From CAYVUI01 sp964454745 (GTDB lineage Bacteria; Planctomycetota; Phycisphaerae; Sedimentisphaerales; Anaerohalosphaeraceae): DNA of 35,536 nt. The number at the start of each line of letters is the position of its first letter. Positions within the stretch are counted from its first letter, which is position 1. Position numbers and translations under genes: made by a program. Of the stretch, positions 23,648 to 31,614 are shown in pieces. The stretch is from NCBI GenBank assembly GCA_964454745.1, contig CAYVUI010000035.1, forward strand, positions 1-35,536. The letters are read 5' to 3'. Under the pieces are notes generated by a model. That model ran no database searches and had not been told where the DNA came from. It saw only the letters and a list, made by a program, of their open reading frames with translations.

Positions 23648-23778
23648 CTTGACAATAATGCAATATAATTAATAAATATAGTATATTTATCGTCATAATG
23701 TCAAGTTGAATTGAGTTAAACTTGACAATATTATCATTTATATGCATAATAATGCATGTTTCCTGGTATATTGTCAAG
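23648..23778 (-). promoter_or_regulatory. abiE promoter with two equal inverted-repeat operator modules
   Basis: Module A: CTTGACAATAATG (23,648-23,660) facing CATAATGTCAAG (23,694-23,705). Module B: CTTGACAATA (23,721-23,730) facing TATTGTCAAG (23,769-23,778). Both modules are 58 bp long and are offset by exactly 73 bp at both ends. On the minus strand the distal arm of module A supplies a -35 TTGACA (23,704-23,699), with TATATT 18 bp later (23,680-23,675) as -10, so binding would block the promoter. The match to AbiEi autoregulation through paired inverted repeats is good. Confidence 0.7.
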
Positions 23779-23846
23779 TGAGTTAGAGTTGGCCAATAAT
23801 TGCCAATCAGGGGCGATTATGAAATAAGTTAAGAGGTGTTGAAAAA

Positions 23847-23932
23847 TGCCCAGGACTGGAGTCGAACCAGCACGAGGTTTAACCCTCACCAGGCCCTCAA
23901 CCTGACGCGTCTGCCTATTCCGCCACCTGGGC
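23847..23932 (-). tRNA. tRNA-Leu (anticodon GAG)
   Basis: The minus strand folds as a long-variable-arm tRNA: acceptor GCCCAGG/CCTGGGC with discriminator A, anticodon stem TCAGG/CCTGG around loop TTGAGGG (anticodon GAG, reading CUC/CUU), variable arm TGAGG-GTTAAA-CCTCG and T arm with GGTTCGACTCC. The 3' CCA is not encoded; T5 follows directly and may terminate transcription. It lies between queE and the abiE operator. Confidence 0.95.
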
Positions 23933-24009
23933 ATAGGGGCATTGCATTGCCGCAAACGAGCCATTATAGGGATTGGCAGGTGGGATTCAAGTAAAATTAT
24001 CCGCGTTTT

Positions 24010-24848
24010 TCAGGTTCCGCGTTTTTTGTCCCAGAGCATCAAATGCAGTCGCGGTGCGAAGGTAAAGCCGGTTTTTTTGCAGAAATCGGCGATTACGGGG
24101 GCTTTTGCGAGGTATTCTTCCTTTGTCGCCGCCTGGGGCATGAGGTACACACGGTTGGGGTCTGTGTTTTCGAGGCCTTTGAGGCAGCCCGATGAATTGA
24201 CAGTTACGAATCGTCACGCGGTTGGAATGCACCAGCTTGATACCGCCCGCCTCCCATCCGTGCGCGTGGCCGCGCTGCGTGTTGGCCAGATGCACGTTGC
24301 CTTCCCACAGNNNNNNNNNNTGTGTTTTCGAGGCCTTTGAGGCAGCGGGCGATGTCGGCGAGGTCTTTTTCTGTGTCTACGACGAATTTGAGCTGGTAGT
24401 TGTAGCCGTTGATGAGCTGCTGGAGCTGGTGGGCGTCGAAGCGGACGGCGTCGTACTCAGGGCTAAGGGCCATGTCGTCGGGGTTGGAGTTGCCCAGCTT
24501 GGGGCTGATGCTCATCAGGTCACAGTTTAGATGGGAAAGATAGCGGATACCGGCGGTTTCGATGGTCAGGTGGGAGTCCTGGCTGGCGAATGCGTCGGTG
24601 AGTTTGCGGATGTCGGGGTGGGTCATGGGCTCGCCGCCGGTGATTACGATATGCCGGGTCGGGAAAGGCTCCGCGAATTTCAGGATTTTTTCGATAGAGT
24701 ATTCGGTTCCCGCGTCGGGCTGCCATGCGTATTTTGTGTCGCACCAGCGGCATCGCAGTGGGCAGCCGGGCAGTCGGATAAATACGCTCGGGATGCCCGC
24801 GAGGGCTCCTTCGCCCTGGAGGGAGTAGAACATTTCGTTGATAATCAC
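24010..24848 (-). CDS. queE: 7-carboxy-7-deazaguanine synthase QueE, interrupted by a misassembled insert
   Basis: Radical SAM enzyme of queuosine/7-deazapurine synthesis that turns 6-carboxytetrahydropterin into 7-carboxy-7-deazaguanine. It starts with GTG at 24,848, overlapping the queC stop (GTGA). Motifs in order: FYSLQGEGALAGIPSVFIRL, the cluster CPLRCRWCDTKYAW (CxxxCxxC type), ITGGEP and SISPKLGNS. The reading frame breaks at 24,320, where 10 N and a 122-nt foreign piece intrude. Exactly the same 26 bases flank the insert (24,163-24,188 and 24,321-24,346). Collapsing them restores the frame: CLKGLENTDPNRVYLMPQAA continues to RLHLMLWDKKRGT and a stop at 24,012-24,010. The gene is therefore probably intact in the organism. 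Confidence 0.92.
24163..24346. other. Scaffolding artefact: duplicated 26-mer, foreign fragment and 10 N
   Basis: A 26-bp sequence (tgtgttttcgaggcctttga + ggcagc) occurs at 24,163-24,188 and 24,321-24,346. Between them lie 122 nt of unrelated sequence (24,189-24,310) and 10 N (24,311-24,320). Read on the minus strand, the fragment encodes GNVHLANTQRGHAHGWEAGG then IKLVHSNRVTIRNCQFIG, which looks like a rung of a right-handed beta-helix protein. Removing 158 bp restores queE. Confidence 0.9.
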
Positions 24849-25546
24849 AGCTGGTACTCCACGGGATCGGTCAGGCCGGCCTCGGTGAAGCCTTTTTGGC
24901 GGAGTATGCACGAATCGCATTTTCCGCACGGGCGGCCCTGGGAATCGGGATTATAGCAGCTGTGGGTGAGGGAGTAATCGAGGCCCAGGCGGGTGCCCTC
25001 GGTGATGATCTGGGCCTTGGTCATCTCGATAATGGGGGTGTGGATGCTGTATGTCCCCTTTTGCTGGACGGCGGCGGCAGTGGCGAGATTAGCCATATTC
25101 TCAAACGCGGCGATGTATTCCGGCCGGCAGTCCGGGTATCCGCTGTAATCCTGGGCGTTTACGCCGATGAAGATGTCGAATACGCCCAGCACCTCGGCCC
25201 AGGCCAGCGCGATGCTCAGGAACACGGTATTGCGGGCCGGGACGTAGGTAATGGGGATATCAGTAGGATTATCCGGGTTTATGGGGCGATTCTGGGGTAC
25301 TTCGAGGTCCAGGTCGGTCAGGGCGGAGCCTTTTAGCTGGGCCAGGTCGATGGGCATGATGCGGTGTTCGCAGATGTCGAGGGCCTTAGCGACTGTTTTG
25401 GCGGATTCGATCTCGGTACTGTGCCGCTGGCCGTATTGGAAAGTGAGGGCATAAAGGGTAAAGCCCTGGCTTTTGGCAATGGCCGCGGTGGTGGCGGAGT
25501 CGAGGCCGCCGCTTAGCAGTACAACCGCGCTGGTTTTTGTGGACAT
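24845..25546 (-). CDS. queC: 7-cyano-7-deazaguanine synthase QueC
   Basis: ATP-dependent enzyme that converts 7-carboxy-7-deazaguanine to preQ0, the step after QueE. Protein of 233 residues from the ATG at 25,546 (AAGGA upstream); the frame is open to 25,612 without family similarity. The N-terminal PP-loop is VVLLSGGLDSATTAA; LTFQYGQRHSTEIESA and YVPARNTVFLSIALAWAE follow. The C-terminal zinc site is CYNPDSQGRPCGKCDSC. Its stop overlaps the queE GTG start, so the two are coupled. queF diverges 85 bp away. Confidence 0.96.
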   Translation of the reverse strand: MSTKTSAVVLLSGGLDSATTAAIAKSQGFTLYALTFQYGQRHSTEIESAKTVAKALDICEHRIMPIDLAQLKGSALTDLDLEVPQNRPINPDNPTDIPITYVPARNTVFLSIALAWAEVLGVFDIFIGVNAQDYSGYPDCRPEYIAAFENMANLATAAAVQQKGTYSIHTPIIEMTKAQIITEGTRLGLDYSLTHSCYNPDSQGRPCGKCDSCILRQKGFTEAGLTDPVEYQL

Positions 25547-25634
25547 CGAGGTAATCCTTGCAAAATCAAACGAAACCGATACACTATTGGCGATATGCTG
25601 TAAGTATATCATTATTTCTGGTTAAGGGCAAATG

Positions 25635-26000
25635 ATGGATAAGCGAGCGGAACTGGAATTGTTTGAGAACCCCAGGCCGGGCCGGGAGTATACGATTACG
25701 ATCCGGTGCCCGGAATTTACGAGTGTGTGCCCCAAGACGGGCCAGCCGGATTTCGGGACGATTACGGTCGAGTATATCCCGGATGAACTGTGTATTGAGC
25801 TAAAGAGCCTCAAGTTATACATGCAGAGCTACCGCAACGAGGGGATATTTTATGAGCGGCTGACCAACGATATCCTCGATGACCTGTCGGGTGCGTGCAA
25901 GCCGCGGTGGATGCGGGTACAGTCGAGCTTTACGCCGCGCGGAGGGATCACAACGGATGTGACCGCGGAATTTCATAAGGACTCATCAAAGAGGGACTGA
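25635..26000 (+). CDS. queF: NADPH-dependent preQ0 reductase QueF
   Basis: Short-form (unimodular) QueF of 121 residues that reduces the nitrile of preQ0 to preQ1, which is inserted into tRNA. The catalytic motif is FTSVCPKTGQPDFGTI, with the nucleophilic Cys and the Asp seven residues later. The substrate and NADPH motif is ELKSLKLYMQSYRNEGIFYE. Two adjacent ATG codons are possible (25,632 and 25,635); AAGGG at 25,624-25,628 is better spaced for the second. It is divergent from queC-queE, so three of the pathway's enzymes share a locus; queD and folE are not in the window. No preQ1 riboswitch was recognised in the 85-bp gap. Confidence 0.95.
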   Translation: MDKRAELELFENPRPGREYTITIRCPEFTSVCPKTGQPDFGTITVEYIPDELCIELKSLKLYMQSYRNEGIFYERLTNDILDDLSGACKPRWMRVQSSFTPRGGITTDVTAEFHKDSSKRD

Positions 26001-26003
26001 TCT

Positions 26004-26498
26004 ATGAGTATTAATTTTCATTGTCAGAGCTGTAAGAAGAAGATCAAGGCTCCGGACGATTCCGGCGGCAAGTGGGGGAGCTGTCCGTACTGCAACCATC
26101 GCAATTATGTGCCCCGGCCCAAGGCCCCGAATGAAGAGGAGCTAAAACTGGTGCCGATCGATGAGAGCGAGGAGACCCAGTACGGCTCGATGATGGAAGA
26201 GACGTTTGACGTGACGCAGGAGATTCTGCACGAGACGGATATGCCCGAGGATGATGGGGGCAGGGGAATGGGCGAAAAAGAGGTGCTGCTTTGTATTGTT
26301 CGATATTTGCAGCATATGTCGCGCGGCCAGCTCGATGACGCCGAGGAGATGTCCGGGCGGCTCAAGGGTTCGAAGGAGCTTGCGCTGGATGTGCTCAATC
26401 GGCTGGGCCGGACGGGCAAAATGGAGCCGGAACTCGAGGCGATCCCGCATAAACTTTTGGTGGGATTCATGAAGACGCTTCGCGAGGAGCTTTCGTGA
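26004..26498 (+). CDS. Zinc-ribbon protein of unknown function
   Basis: Protein of 164 residues. The N-terminus is a two-knuckle zinc ribbon CQSCKKKIKAPDDSGGKWGS then CPYCNHRNYVP, as seen at the start of many planctomycete proteins. The middle is acidic (about 45-90) and the C-terminus is helical: LLCIVRYLQHMSRGQLDDAE and VLNRLGRTGKMEPELEAIPH. I do not recognise the family of the helical part. It begins 3 nt after queF and ends 6 nt before the ABC ATPase gene, so it is probably transcribed with both. Confidence 0.8.
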   Translation: MSINFHCQSCKKKIKAPDDSGGKWGSCPYCNHRNYVPRPKAPNEEELKLVPIDESEETQYGSMMEETFDVTQEILHETDMPEDDGGRGMGEKEVLLCIVRYLQHMSRGQLDDAEEMSGRLKGSKELALDVLNRLGRTGKMEPELEAIPHKLLVGFMKTLREELS

Positions 26499-26504
26499 GG
26501 GTGC

Positions 26505-27434
26505 ATGGAAACGGTTGTTCGGGTTAGCCATGTCAGCAAGCATTTTGGTTCAGTCCACGCGGTGGATGATCTGAGTTTTGAGGTCTCCCGCGCGCAGTGT
26601 TTTGGCTTTCTGGGACCAAACGGGGCGGGCAAGACGACGATGATGAAGATGATCTATGCCCGGGCGGTTCGCAATGATGACGGGGCCGGGGAGATTGAGA
26701 TTTTTGGAATGGACCCCAATGACGAGGAGCTGGGGATTAAGTATATCTCTGGGGTGGTGCCGCAGGATAATAATCTCGACGAGGAGCTAAACGTCGTGGA
26801 TAACCTGATGGTATATGCGACGTTTTACCGGCTGGGCAAAAAGAAGGCCCGGGGGCGCGTGGATGAGCTGTTGGAATTTATGGAGCTGACGGAAAAGGCG
26901 GGCTCGAAGATTCGCGAGCTTTCCGGCGGGATGAAGCGGCGGCTGGTGATTGCGCGGGCACTGATTAATGAACCGCGGCTTTTGATCCTGGATGAGCCGA
27001 CGACCGGGCTCGATCCGCAGGTGCGGCATTTGATCTGGGATAAGCTGCGCCAGCTCAAACGCGGGGGGACGACGATCCTTTTGACGACGCATTACATGGA
27101 AGAGGCGTACCAGATCTGCGATGAGATTTTGATTATGCACGAGGGCAGGCGTGTGATGCAGGACGGGCCGGCGGCGCTGCTCGAGGCGAATATCGAGCCG
27201 TTTGTTTTGGAGCTGATGCACGAGGATTCGATTGAGTCGATTGTTTCCGAGGCGATGCTTCGGCGGGTCCGGATGGATACAAGCTACGAGGTGACGCGTT
27301 TTTACGCGGTGAATATGGATGACCTCAGCGCGATTGCCGACGGGCTGTGCGGGTATCGGTACCACCTGCGGCAGTCGAACCTTGAGGATGTGTTCCTCAA
27401 GGCCACCGGGAGGACGCTCAATGCCAGCCAGTGA
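26505..27434 (+). CDS. ABC-2 type transporter, ATP-binding protein
   Basis: Nucleotide-binding subunit of 309 residues, of the NodI/DrrA-like exporter class. Walker A is GPNGAGKTT (37-45), the Q-loop is VVPQDNNLDEELN, the signature is LSGGMKRRL, Walker B is LLILDEPTTGLDP and the H-loop is LLTTHYMEEAYQICD. The roughly 90-residue C-terminal extension is usual for this class. It overlaps the permease gene by 14 nt. It energises the export partner encoded next; the substrate is not evident. Confidence 0.95.
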   Translation: METVVRVSHVSKHFGSVHAVDDLSFEVSRAQCFGFLGPNGAGKTTMMKMIYARAVRNDDGAGEIEIFGMDPNDEELGIKYISGVVPQDNNLDEELNVVDNLMVYATFYRLGKKKARGRVDELLEFMELTEKAGSKIRELSGGMKRRLVIARALINEPRLLILDEPTTGLDPQVRHLIWDKLRQLKRGGTTILLTTHYMEEAYQICDEILIMHEGRRVMQDGPAALLEANIEPFVLELMHEDSIESIVSEAMLRRVRMDTSYEVTRFYAVNMDDLSAIADGLCGYRYHLRQSNLEDVFLKATGRTLNASQ

Positions 27435-28212
27435 GAAAATACACTACCCCCCGCTTCTGCATCGGCTTTTCAGCGTGTGGAACCGCCATGTGCGGGTGTA
27501 TACGACGCACCTGATGAGCAATGCGTTTCCGCCGTTTGTCGAGCCGCTGATTTTCCTGGCGGGGATCGGCCTTGGCCTGGGCAAGTATATTACCGAGGAT
27601 ATCGGCGGGCTGCCGTATATCAAGTTTTTGGCGGTGGGGCTGCCGGTGACCAGCGCGATGTGGACGGCGACGTTTGAGTGTACGTACGGGACGCTGTTTC
27701 GGCTGGATTACCAGAAGGTGTACGACGGGATGCTGGCGGCGCCGATTACGGCGTCGAACCTGGTGGTCGGCGAGATTTTGTGGGCGGGGACGAAGGGCTT
27801 TTTCTTTACGCTGGCGGTATTGATTATGCTGCTGCTGTTTGGCGTGGTTCCGATGCCGGGGATGCTGATCGCGCCGGTGATCGGTTTCATGACCGCGGTG
27901 ATGATGGCGTGCCTGTCGCTGTTTGTGACGTCGTTCGTCAGGACAGTCAATCATTTCAGCTTTTACTTTACGGGCTTTATCTCGCCGATGATGTTCTTTA
28001 GCGGCGTTGTGTTCCCGATCCAGAACCTGCCCGACCGGATCGAGCCGTTTGTGTACATTTTGCCGCTGACACATTCGGTGCGGATTCTGCGGGCGTTCAG
28101 TGTCCTTGAGTTTGACTGGACGCTGATTGTCAGCTTTTTGTACGTAGTGGTCAGTACGTTTTTGTTCGGGGCAATGGCGGTGCATCGCCTGCGCAAGCGG
28201 CTGATTTCTTAG
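27421..28212 (+). CDS. ABC-2 type transporter, permease
   Basis: Membrane subunit of 263 residues from the ATG at 27,421, inside the end of the ATPase gene. It has about six membrane segments (for example FVEPLIFLAGIGLGLGKYI, FFFTLAVLIMLLLFGVVPMP, LIAPVIGFMTAVMMACLSLF) and the ABC-2 signature region FYFTGFISPMMFFSGVVFPI followed by LPLTHSVRILRA. This layout matches NodJ-like exporters of polysaccharides, lipids or drugs. Together with the upstream ATPase it would form a complete A2B2 exporter. Confidence 0.93.
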   Translation: MPASEKIHYPPLLHRLFSVWNRHVRVYTTHLMSNAFPPFVEPLIFLAGIGLGLGKYITEDIGGLPYIKFLAVGLPVTSAMWTATFECTYGTLFRLDYQKVYDGMLAAPITASNLVVGEILWAGTKGFFFTLAVLIMLLLFGVVPMPGMLIAPVIGFMTAVMMACLSLFVTSFVRTVNHFSFYFTGFISPMMFFSGVVFPIQNLPDRIEPFVYILPLTHSVRILRAFSVLEFDWTLIVSFLYVVVSTFLFGAMAVHRLRKRLIS

Positions 28213-28232
28213 CCGCCGTCTTGAAACCAGTT

Positions 28233-28517
28233 CTAGACTTTTTCAATCTCAAAGGTGACATTTCCGCCGCCGGTGTGGTCTACGGCATCGGGGCACTGGA
28301 TGTACGCCTTGTCGGGTGCGTCTTTTCCTTCGATGCCCCAGTCTTTGGGCTGCGAGTACCGCAGGGCGTTGTAGTAGGGCATGAGCGAGCACAGGCCGTG
28401 CATGCAAAGCGGTTTGTCCGCTTCAAGCTGGTAGCAGGAGCGGAGCATGAATGAATCGCCTTTTTTGTATACCGGGCAGTTTCCTTTGATGCTTTTGACT
28501 GTGACTTTCAGGTCCAT
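28233..28517 (-). CDS. TIGR04076 family protein
   Basis: Small protein of 94 residues from the ATG at 28,517, chosen because GGGGGA sits correctly before it (an in-frame ATG at 28,529 precedes that site). The conserved features of TIGR04076 are visible: LKVTVKSIKGNCPVYKKGDS, MHGLCSLMPYYNALRYSQP and IQCPDAVDHTGGGNVTFEIE. The cysteines (in GNCPVY, RSCYQ, PLCMHGLC and IQCPD) suggest metal or Fe-S binding. The biochemical role of the family is unknown. Confidence 0.85.
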   Translation of the reverse strand: MDLKVTVKSIKGNCPVYKKGDSFMLRSCYQLEADKPLCMHGLCSLMPYYNALRYSQPKDWGIEGKDAPDKAYIQCPDAVDHTGGGNVTFEIEKV

Positions 28518-28679
28518 AGAGTCCCCCATTTTTGGGTAGAGTATTATTTACTTTCGTTTTTCTTACGCTACTGCAAGGATAAGAAAATGGAGTCTTTATG
28601 TCAAGTAAACAGCTGAGAAAAAGCTGTCCGGCCGTTTGCAATCGCATCCAAACGAACTTTTTTGAAAGTTTTGCGGCCC

Positions 28680-29003
28680 TTAGAGCTGTTCAATCTTTGC
28701 GGCGAGGATGAAGTCGTTTTCGTGCAGGCCGCCGATTTTGTGGGTCCAAATGCGTACCCGTACTTTCCCCCAGGTCAGGTAGATATCCGGGTGGTGGTTC
28801 TGCTCTTCGGCGAGCTGACCGACCTTATTGGTGAACTCGAGGGCCTGTTTGAAATCCTTAAATTTGAACTCCTTTTCGAGGTGCTGCTCCTCGATGACTT
28901 TCCAGCCGTCGTTGAGCTGCTTTTGATACGGTTCGAGTTTTTCACCCTTTAGCGGTTCGACACCGCCCTGGCAGGGCTTGCATTTCGCTTTTGTAAGTTC
29001 CAT
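28680..29003 (-). CDS. phhB: Pterin-4a-carbinolamine dehydratase
   Basis: Protein of 107 residues, typical length. The family motif EEQNHHPDIYLTWGKVRVRI is intact, including the catalytic His pair; WKVIEEQHLEKEFKFKDFKQ and IGGLHENDFILAAKI flank it. The enzyme dehydrates 4a-hydroxytetrahydropterin formed by aromatic amino acid hydroxylases; in bacteria without such hydroxylases it may act on other pterins. No hydroxylase is in the window. The N-terminal KCKPCQGG adds a CxxC pair found in many bacterial members. Confidence 0.92.
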   Translation of the reverse strand: MELTKAKCKPCQGGVEPLKGEKLEPYQKQLNDGWKVIEEQHLEKEFKFKDFKQALEFTNKVGQLAEEQNHHPDIYLTWGKVRVRIWTHKIGGLHENDFILAAKIEQL

Positions 29004-29204
29004 TGTAATCCCCTATTCAAATTTCATTTAGATTTCCTACGAATTTCCGGACATTTTGGGCAATAAAAACCGGGCTTTTTACGTCTAAATATCCAGTATT
29101 TGTTATGAAACCAGTTCTATTGTAGGGAAATGAAAAATGAGGTCAAGGAATTCCGAATGAAACGGAAATTGCGGTCCATGTGGGTCTTGTATCAAGAGAA
29201 TCGG

Positions 29205-29873
29205 TTAGCCGGCCTGGCGGATATCGATCTTGTCGGCCTTGTCGGAGCATTCGATCCATGCATAGCTTCCGTTGCGGAAGGGGCCTGGGTTGACGATTTT
29301 GGTGTCTCCAAGGCTGTCTACGCCGGCGGCTTCATGGACATGGCCCGAAATGGCGAGCATGGGCGAATGTTCGAGGATGAAGTCGCGGATTGCGGTAGAA
29401 CCGGTGTGTTTGTTGCTGATAACGTCGATTTTGGTACCCCAGGGCGGCTGATGGGTCACGAGGATGCGTCGATCACAGGCCATGATGGCCTTTTCGACCT
29501 TTTCGAGCAGGGCGATGAAGCCGTGTTCGCCGGACTCAAAGGGTGTCAGCTCGGCACAGGGCAGCGAGCCGCCGACGCCGAAAAAGGCGTAGTCATTGGT
29601 AATGACGCAATTGCAGTGGAGATTTATCTTCTTCTGGGAGAGATATTCGTTGATGTGGGGCGGATCGCAGTTGCCGGGAACCGCGAGGATTCGCTTGTTG
29701 TATTTACCCAGGCCCGCGACGACCTTGCGGATGGAATCCACAGTGCCGAAATTGGTGATGTCGCCGGCGAGCAGGACCATATCGGCCTGTTCGAGCTCGG
29801 GGCCGATTTTGGGGATATAGGTCAGGGCGCCGTGGATGTCGGCGAGTGCGACAATTTTGAGTTTCTCAGCCAT
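29205..29873 (-). CDS. Calcineurin-like metallophosphoesterase
   Basis: Protein of 222 residues with the full set of metal-binding motifs: ALADIHG, LLAGDITNFG, VPGNCDPP, LVTHQPPWGT and SGHVHEAAG. There is no signal peptide. It belongs to the small-phosphoesterase branch resembling predicted phosphatases of the Icc/YfcE kind; the substrate cannot be read from sequence. It is a single gene facing away from the DAHP synthase gene. Confidence 0.9.
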   Translation of the reverse strand: MAEKLKIVALADIHGALTYIPKIGPELEQADMVLLAGDITNFGTVDSIRKVVAGLGKYNKRILAVPGNCDPPHINEYLSQKKINLHCNCVITNDYAFFGVGGSLPCAELTPFESGEHGFIALLEKVEKAIMACDRRILVTHQPPWGTKIDVISNKHTGSTAIRDFILEHSPMLAISGHVHEAAGVDSLGDTKIVNPGPFRNGSYAWIECSDKADKIDIRQAG

Positions 29874-29990
29874 ATATATACAAACCCGTTAAAAAGAAAG
29901 TGGATTTTCTAAAAAAGTATTAATATACTCTGGTATCGGTTTTCTCAAGGCTAATTATTGAATTGTACCGGTTTTTTGTGAGGTTTATCG

Positions 29991-31010
29991 ATGATTGTAG
30001 TAATGAAGCCCGGAGCAAGCAGGGACCAGGTTCAGCATGTGGTGGATCTTGTGCGAGATTACGGCTTGAAAGATCATGTTATCGAGGGTACGGACCGGAC
30101 GGTGGTCGCGTGCATCGGGGATAAGCGGAATGTGGACCACGGGGCGATTGAAAACGCGGCGATGGTCGAGCGGATTGTGCCGATATTGGCCCCGTACAAG
30201 ATGGCCTCGACGGAGGTGCGCAAGGAGAAATCGGTTGTTGAGATCGGTCCCGAGCGATTCCCGATGGGCGGCAAGGCGGTGGGGGTGATTGCCGGTCCGT
30301 GCTCGGTGGAGACGCAGGAGGGGCTTTTGGAGGTGGCTCACAGGGTCAAGCAGGCCGGCGGTGTCGGTCTTCGCGGCGGTGCATATAAGCCCCGATCCAG
30401 CCCGTACAGCTTCCAGGGGCTCGGTGAAGAGGGGCTCAAGATGCTCGCGCGTGCCCGGGAAGAGACGGGGCTGGCCGTTGTAACGGAGGTGATCGGTCTT
30501 GAACAGGTGGATATCGTCGCCGAGTATGCGGATGTTTTGCAGGTCGGGGCGAGAAATATGCAGCATTACCCGCTTCTTGAGGCGGTGGGCAAGCAGAACA
30601 AGCCCGTGCTGCTCAAGCGCGGGATGAGTGCGACGGTCGAGGAATGGCTGCTGGCGGCGGAGTATATTATTAACGAGGGCAATGAGCAGGTGATCCTGTG
30701 TGAGCGGGGGATTCGCACATTTGAGAGTTTCGGGCGAAACACGATGTCTGCGGGAGTGATTGCCGCGCTCAATCAGCGGACGCATCTGCCGGTGATTGCC
30801 GATCCGTCTCATGCGACGGGGCATTCGTACCTGGTCGAGTCTGTCAGCCTGGCGATGGTCGCCGCGGGGGCGGATGGATTGATAATCGAGTGTCACCCGG
30901 ATCCGGAACACGCGATGTGCGACGGGGCTCAGAGCCTGACGCCTGATGCGCTCGAGGGGCTAATGGAGAAAGTACGAAAGGTTGCCGGGGCACTGGGGCG
31001 GGAATTGTAG
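29991..31010 (+). CDS. aroF: 3-deoxy-7-phosphoheptulonate (DAHP) synthase, type I-beta
   Basis: First enzyme of the shikimate pathway, joining phosphoenolpyruvate and erythrose 4-phosphate. Protein of 339 residues: an N-terminal ferredoxin-like regulatory domain (about 1-70, MIVVMKPGASRDQVQHVVDL) and a catalytic TIM barrel. Substrate and metal motifs are VIAGPCSVET, GGAYKPRSSPYSFQGLG, VGARNMQHYPLL, LKRGMSATVEEWL, CERGIRTFE, PSHATGH and IIECHPDPEHAMCDGAQSL. The regulatory domain usually gives feedback inhibition by aromatic amino acids or prephenate. Confidence 0.96.
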   Translation: MIVVMKPGASRDQVQHVVDLVRDYGLKDHVIEGTDRTVVACIGDKRNVDHGAIENAAMVERIVPILAPYKMASTEVRKEKSVVEIGPERFPMGGKAVGVIAGPCSVETQEGLLEVAHRVKQAGGVGLRGGAYKPRSSPYSFQGLGEEGLKMLARAREETGLAVVTEVIGLEQVDIVAEYADVLQVGARNMQHYPLLEAVGKQNKPVLLKRGMSATVEEWLLAAEYIINEGNEQVILCERGIRTFESFGRNTMSAGVIAALNQRTHLPVIADPSHATGHSYLVESVSLAMVAAGADGLIIECHPDPEHAMCDGAQSLTPDALEGLMEKVRKVAGALGREL

Positions 31011-31023
31011 AGATTACGCCGAA

Positions 31024-31614
31024 TTATTGAGGCAGACGCATTTTGACGTAGAGGTAGCGGGTGCCCCATTTTTTGGCGGTATAATGCGAGTTGAAAAATA
31101 CGTCGAGGCGGTATCCGCGGATCACTCTGCCGCGGTCGAGGACTTTTACGGGTTGATTGTCGTTGTAGCCGGGGATGACGATTTCGGTACCGAAGGGGTA
31201 GATTTTGTCGGCGGCGACAAAGGTGTCGCCGGGGCGGATGCGGTGGTTGCAGGCGGTTCTTCCGTCTGAGAATTTCCCGCAGCATTTTCGGCACGGGCAA
31301 TAGGCGGTTACCCGCATGCGAACGGTCATCCATCCCTGGTCGTCGTTGTAGCTGTCCATTTCGGGATACATTTCGAGGATTTCGTCGAGGGCCATGGAGA
31401 TGTCTGCGGATTGGGGTGCTGTCGAGGCCTGCATGGGGGCAAGGGCCTCTTCAAGGATGATGTTCGATGTAAGCTGGGGGGTGGAACGCAGGGGAACGGG
31501 CCTTGCGCCGACGATGCTCATGAGCACGCAGACATTGGCTGCGGCGAGGGTAATAATCAGCATAAATGCAGTGAATCTGCGCTGATTGAGAAAGTCTCTC
31601 ACTATCTTTTTCAC
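31024..31614 (-). CDS. 3D-domain protein (putative cell-wall hydrolase)
   Basis: Protein of 196 residues with one N-terminal membrane segment (FTAFMLIITLAAANVCVLMS), a linker, and a C-terminal 3D domain named for three conserved aspartates. Seen here are MRVTAYCPCRKCCGKFSDGR, IRPGDTFVAADKIYPFGTEI and VKVLDRGRVIRGYRLDVFFN. The double-psi barrel fold is shared with MltA-type lytic transglycosylases, so it may cut peptidoglycan. The CPCRKCC cluster at the start of the domain is typical. It converges with aroF with only 13 bp between. Confidence 0.88.
   Translation of the reverse strand: MKKIVRDFLNQRRFTAFMLIITLAAANVCVLMSIVGARPVPLRSTPQLTSNIILEEALAPMQASTAPQSADISMALDEILEMYPEMDSYNDDQGWMTVRMRVTAYCPCRKCCGKFSDGRTACNHRIRPGDTFVAADKIYPFGTEIVIPGYNDNQPVKVLDRGRVIRGYRLDVFFNSHYTAKKWGTRYLYVKMRLPQ

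Noticed and set aside
25547..25634. PreQ1 riboswitch between queC and queF
   Set aside because: The 85-bp gap shows no recognisable preQ1 aptamer core on either strand by eye.
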